Below are positions 61,604-64,000 of a DNA stretch of 64,000 bases, piece after piece. Numbering within the stretch: position 1 is the stretch's first letter; the number at the start of each line of letters is the position of its first letter. Source of the DNA: Trichuris trichiura (lineage: Eukaryota > Nematoda > Enoplea > Trichinellida > Trichuridae); assembly GCA_037903355.1 (NCBI GenBank), contig JBAJFE010000039.1, positions 806,001 to 870,000 on the forward strand. The letters are read 5' to 3'. Below the pieces are notes generated by a model. It saw only the letters and a program-made list of their open reading frames with translations, was not told the origin of the DNA and did not search any database. The position numbers and the translations under genes are program-made.

Positions 61604-62590
61604 ATAACTTTTAATTAACGAATGGGCTTTTGGGTCAAATGGTGAGAATGCGCACAATCAATTCCAAACAGCGACGCTCAAATTTGAATTTGAATTTAGT
61701 GGTTTTCAACTTACATTACAGTTCAGCGTCTGGAATGCGTATTCTTTTTGAACTTTAGGGCCGCTGAACTCTTGTTCATTCCGGCATGTCGGAAGGTTTA
61801 ATTGTAAAATACGCGCATATTTTAATTTTCTTTTTATTGAAACAATTGCTTTTCCTTTTTGTTGCTAGTTCAAGTTTCTGTAAGTTCTCTTTTCTTTGTT
61901 AGCACTACCAAACTAGCTGAAAGAAGGGCAGTTATAACTCATTCACATTTTCAGCTCGCGTCAGTGTTATTAGTCGTCGTTGGCCAAGTTGAAAAATTGC
62001 AATGCCAAATTTTCCTAGATTAACTACTAGATAATTATATCTAAAGACAACTTTACCGATTGAGAGAAATGGTTTTCGCTGTTGCCTTTGGAAAGAGGAT
62101 ATTTGTCTCTGTTCTATTATCGACCTCTGCATCCACTTCAATTCACTCACGTCGTAGTTCATGTGGAGGTTGAAATGTTGAAAGACGGATTTCCTGTTAA
62201 AACTTTAAGCCAACATAGCACGTCTGCTCATTGGCTTAAGTACAGTACGCTTAGGCATTTCCGAACTGGTCGGATGATAAAGCAAAGAAGAGGCTACTTT
62301 TTCCGTAAATACGGTTTTTTAAATTACCATTTCGTGCAGCCTTCAAAAAAGCAGTAGCGCTTTTGTGTTCGCGTGCAGCGGGCGCCGAGAGAAAGCGCCA
62401 AAGGCCAACCGTAACCGAATAGAATTTTCACAGTCTAAACAAAGTGCAAGAAAGGTCAAGTTCCAACTTAAGCGACAATTGCATCAGTTCCGGAACGCCG
62501 ACGCGACCGTTACTTGCTTGGAGCATTCGGTTCCACGCTTGGGCGATTCCTTGGGGGGACCCATTTGGGTCGTGTTCGTTTTTCCTGACT
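61604..62590. other. intergenic, convergent 3' region
   Basis: AT-rich sequence between the MSP gene's polyadenylation signal and the 3' end of the minus-strand gene that begins beyond the window. No coding exon or repeat was recognised. Confidence 0.5.
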
Positions 62591-64000
62591 TCATGCCGTT
62601 TTTGTCTGGACGGATTGGCATTTGCTTTTCCATCCACTTGGCACGGCACCAGTTAAGCCTTTCCTTAAGGGCTCCAATGGCGCGCTGTATGTGTTTTAAA
62701 ATCGTCCATTCCGCATTAAAGCCGAAAATAGTATCGTAGGTGATCACCGATTTCCGTGAGCTGACGCTTGAGCAGCTTGCGCGGTTTGGTCACCACCGCC
62801 TCCTTTGTTACCGTGGTTTTGATCCGAAGTCGTCGAGCTGACTACGCTAGGGTCGCTGAGCCGTTGTTTCAGAGCGAATTCGTGAAGCGGCGCTTTATGG
62901 ACGCCTTGTTTCCTCAATTCTTCAGTTGCCAAGGGTGGGACCACCTTGGGACCTCCGAGAAGGGCAGTTAATCTTGATTCATTTTCCGTGCGTCCTGCTG
63001 ACCCAATATGATTTTCAACAACGGGCAACCGGTTGCCAAGCGCCGCTAGCAAGCTCGGATCTAATTTCTTTGACAACAGTAAGTTGTCTGACGTGATTTG
63101 TTTCTTCACTAACTTTAGCGGATGGCGAGCCTTGTTTACGTGACCGCCAATGGGACTCTCGGTTGCCGAGGCCATTTTAGCGCTTCCAACAGCCCTCAGT
63201 GTGTTGCTCCCAAATCGAACCGGTGAAGAGGAGGCCTCAACGGCAACTTTCTCCGTTGGGGTCTCTTTTGGCAGCTCCTTCAGTTCGGTCACGCTGGCAT
63301 GAGCTCTGGTCGCTTTTTCCCTTGGGGGAATCGACTCAAACCTTTCGACGCCAGCCTTAGGCAGTCCTTTAAGCCTTTGATCGAAGCTTGACACGGTAAT
63401 GGCGCGAGCAAGCTTCGAAACCGGAGCAGGACCGGTTCTACGTCCCGTCGCTACCGGAGGGGATTGGCGCCCGCCGTACTTGGAAACCGCAGGGCTGACG
63501 AAGACGTTCAACTCCTTTTTACTTCCATACTTCACCGGAGAGGAGATGCCCCTTTCGGCGTACTGTTGAGCCATGGCACTAAGGGCAGCCGCGTATTTGG
63601 TCGTTATATCCAATTCGGAAGAGCTATAGTCCGACGTGGCCGTGTCGCTAGTTTCTGTCCCTGACGTGGCTACATTACCTTGGCCAGCTACGGTCAAAGC
63701 TCCTAAAGAAAGCAATATTAATATGCAAAGCAGTCCGAAGTAACTGAAAAGCGATAGTTTGCAAGCAGGCGTGTTGGTTAATGGGCTTTGGAAAGATTTT
63801 TGAGAAAAAAAGTAAAAGAATGCCTTGATTCGACTTTGGAGCCGTCGACCCAATGGGTTCGTTTTTCAAATTGGAAGCGTCCGCAGCTGGTGCTCGTTCG
63901 TCTCGCTTAAGCTTGTTAGCCAGCTGACTTTGCTGCTGTTGCAGCAACTGCTGACGCACAACGGCCGCGGTGTCGATGATGCTTTTTTGAAGAGCAGAAG
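62591..64000 (-). CDS. unrecognised, probable single-pass membrane protein, 5' partial
   Basis: The preferred model has three exons: beyond the window edge to 63835, then 63785-62748, then 62684-62591, with introns of 49 and 63 nt and consistent phases. The visible start reads SALQKSIIDTAAVVRQQLLQ, with a Gln run. A strongly hydrophobic segment (KLSLFSYFGLLCILILLSL) follows and suits a transmembrane anchor. After it come over 300 residues of Ser/Ala/Pro/Lys-rich, probably disordered sequence with two related blocks (SSPVKYGSKKEL and SSPVRFGSNTLR). If the last splice is not used, translation stops at 62744. The first donor (AAA/GTCGAA) is weak; skipping the hydrophobic piece through the acceptor near 63703 is an alternative, so the membrane segment is not certain. 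I recognise no family. Confidence 0.55.

Noticed and set aside
1..64000. CRISPR arrays, operon-style promoters, rRNA or tRNA genes
   Set aside because: None was visible by eye; the introns and protein families show a eukaryotic nuclear genome, and no cloverleaf with A/B boxes or rRNA core sequence was noticed, though a covariance-model scan would be the proper test.

Overview
This window looks like a low-density stretch of a nematode nuclear genome. Three things support that. There is an intronless 129-residue major sperm protein (MSP) domain gene at 61112-61501. There is a doublesex/MAB-3 family gene carrying two DM domains at 3462-5856, an architecture known from nematode MAB-3. Every gene I could model is split by very short GT-AG introns, mostly 47-68 nt. 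Placement in the Enoplea/Dorylaimia side of the phylum is only a guess from low gene density and divergence from Caenorhabditis-type sequences. All gene models were built by hand by checking splice sites and phase; none was confirmed by transcript data or database search.

Layout. 1-3461: no clear gene, but a 2543-2997 open exon may be an alternative mab-3 tail. 3462-5856 (-): mab-3. About 5.9-27.6 kb: a long gene-poor desert with simple repeats and a few GC-rich open patches. 27609-31259 (+): an unusual beta-integrin gene (5' exon not found) that lacks the ligand-binding betaI domain, the beta-tail domain and any cytoplasmic tail, and ends in a GPI-signal-like hydrophobic peptide. 31774-32815 (-): a cysteine-rich secreted protein with an antistasin-like and a Kunitz-like module. 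34550-36745 (+): rabenosyn-5 (FYVE, early endosome). 37007-39049 (-): a MINDY-1/2 (FAM63) Lys48-deubiquitinase, convergent with rabenosyn. 41670-52807 (+): a CIP4/FBP17/TOCA F-BAR-HR1-SH3 protein with an 8 kb second intron that holds a long near-perfect hairpin. 54045-54777: a 733-bp foldback (inverted-repeat) element. 56118-59897 (-): a secreted, catalytically dead chymotrypsin-fold protein with a roughly 900-residue hydrophilic tail rich in N-glycosylation sequons. 61112-61501 (+): the MSP-domain gene. 62591-64000 (-): an unrecognised, probably single-pass membrane protein running off the window edge.

Neighbouring themes. Rabenosyn-5 and the TOCA protein both act in endocytosis and recycling, and MINDY trims Lys48-linked ubiquitin chains, but adjacency in a eukaryote is not evidence of co-function. 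The most novel items are the stripped-down beta-integrin, the pseudoprotease with a giant glycosylation-prone tail, the hairpin and foldback elements, and the two-module secreted inhibitor-like protein next to the integrin.
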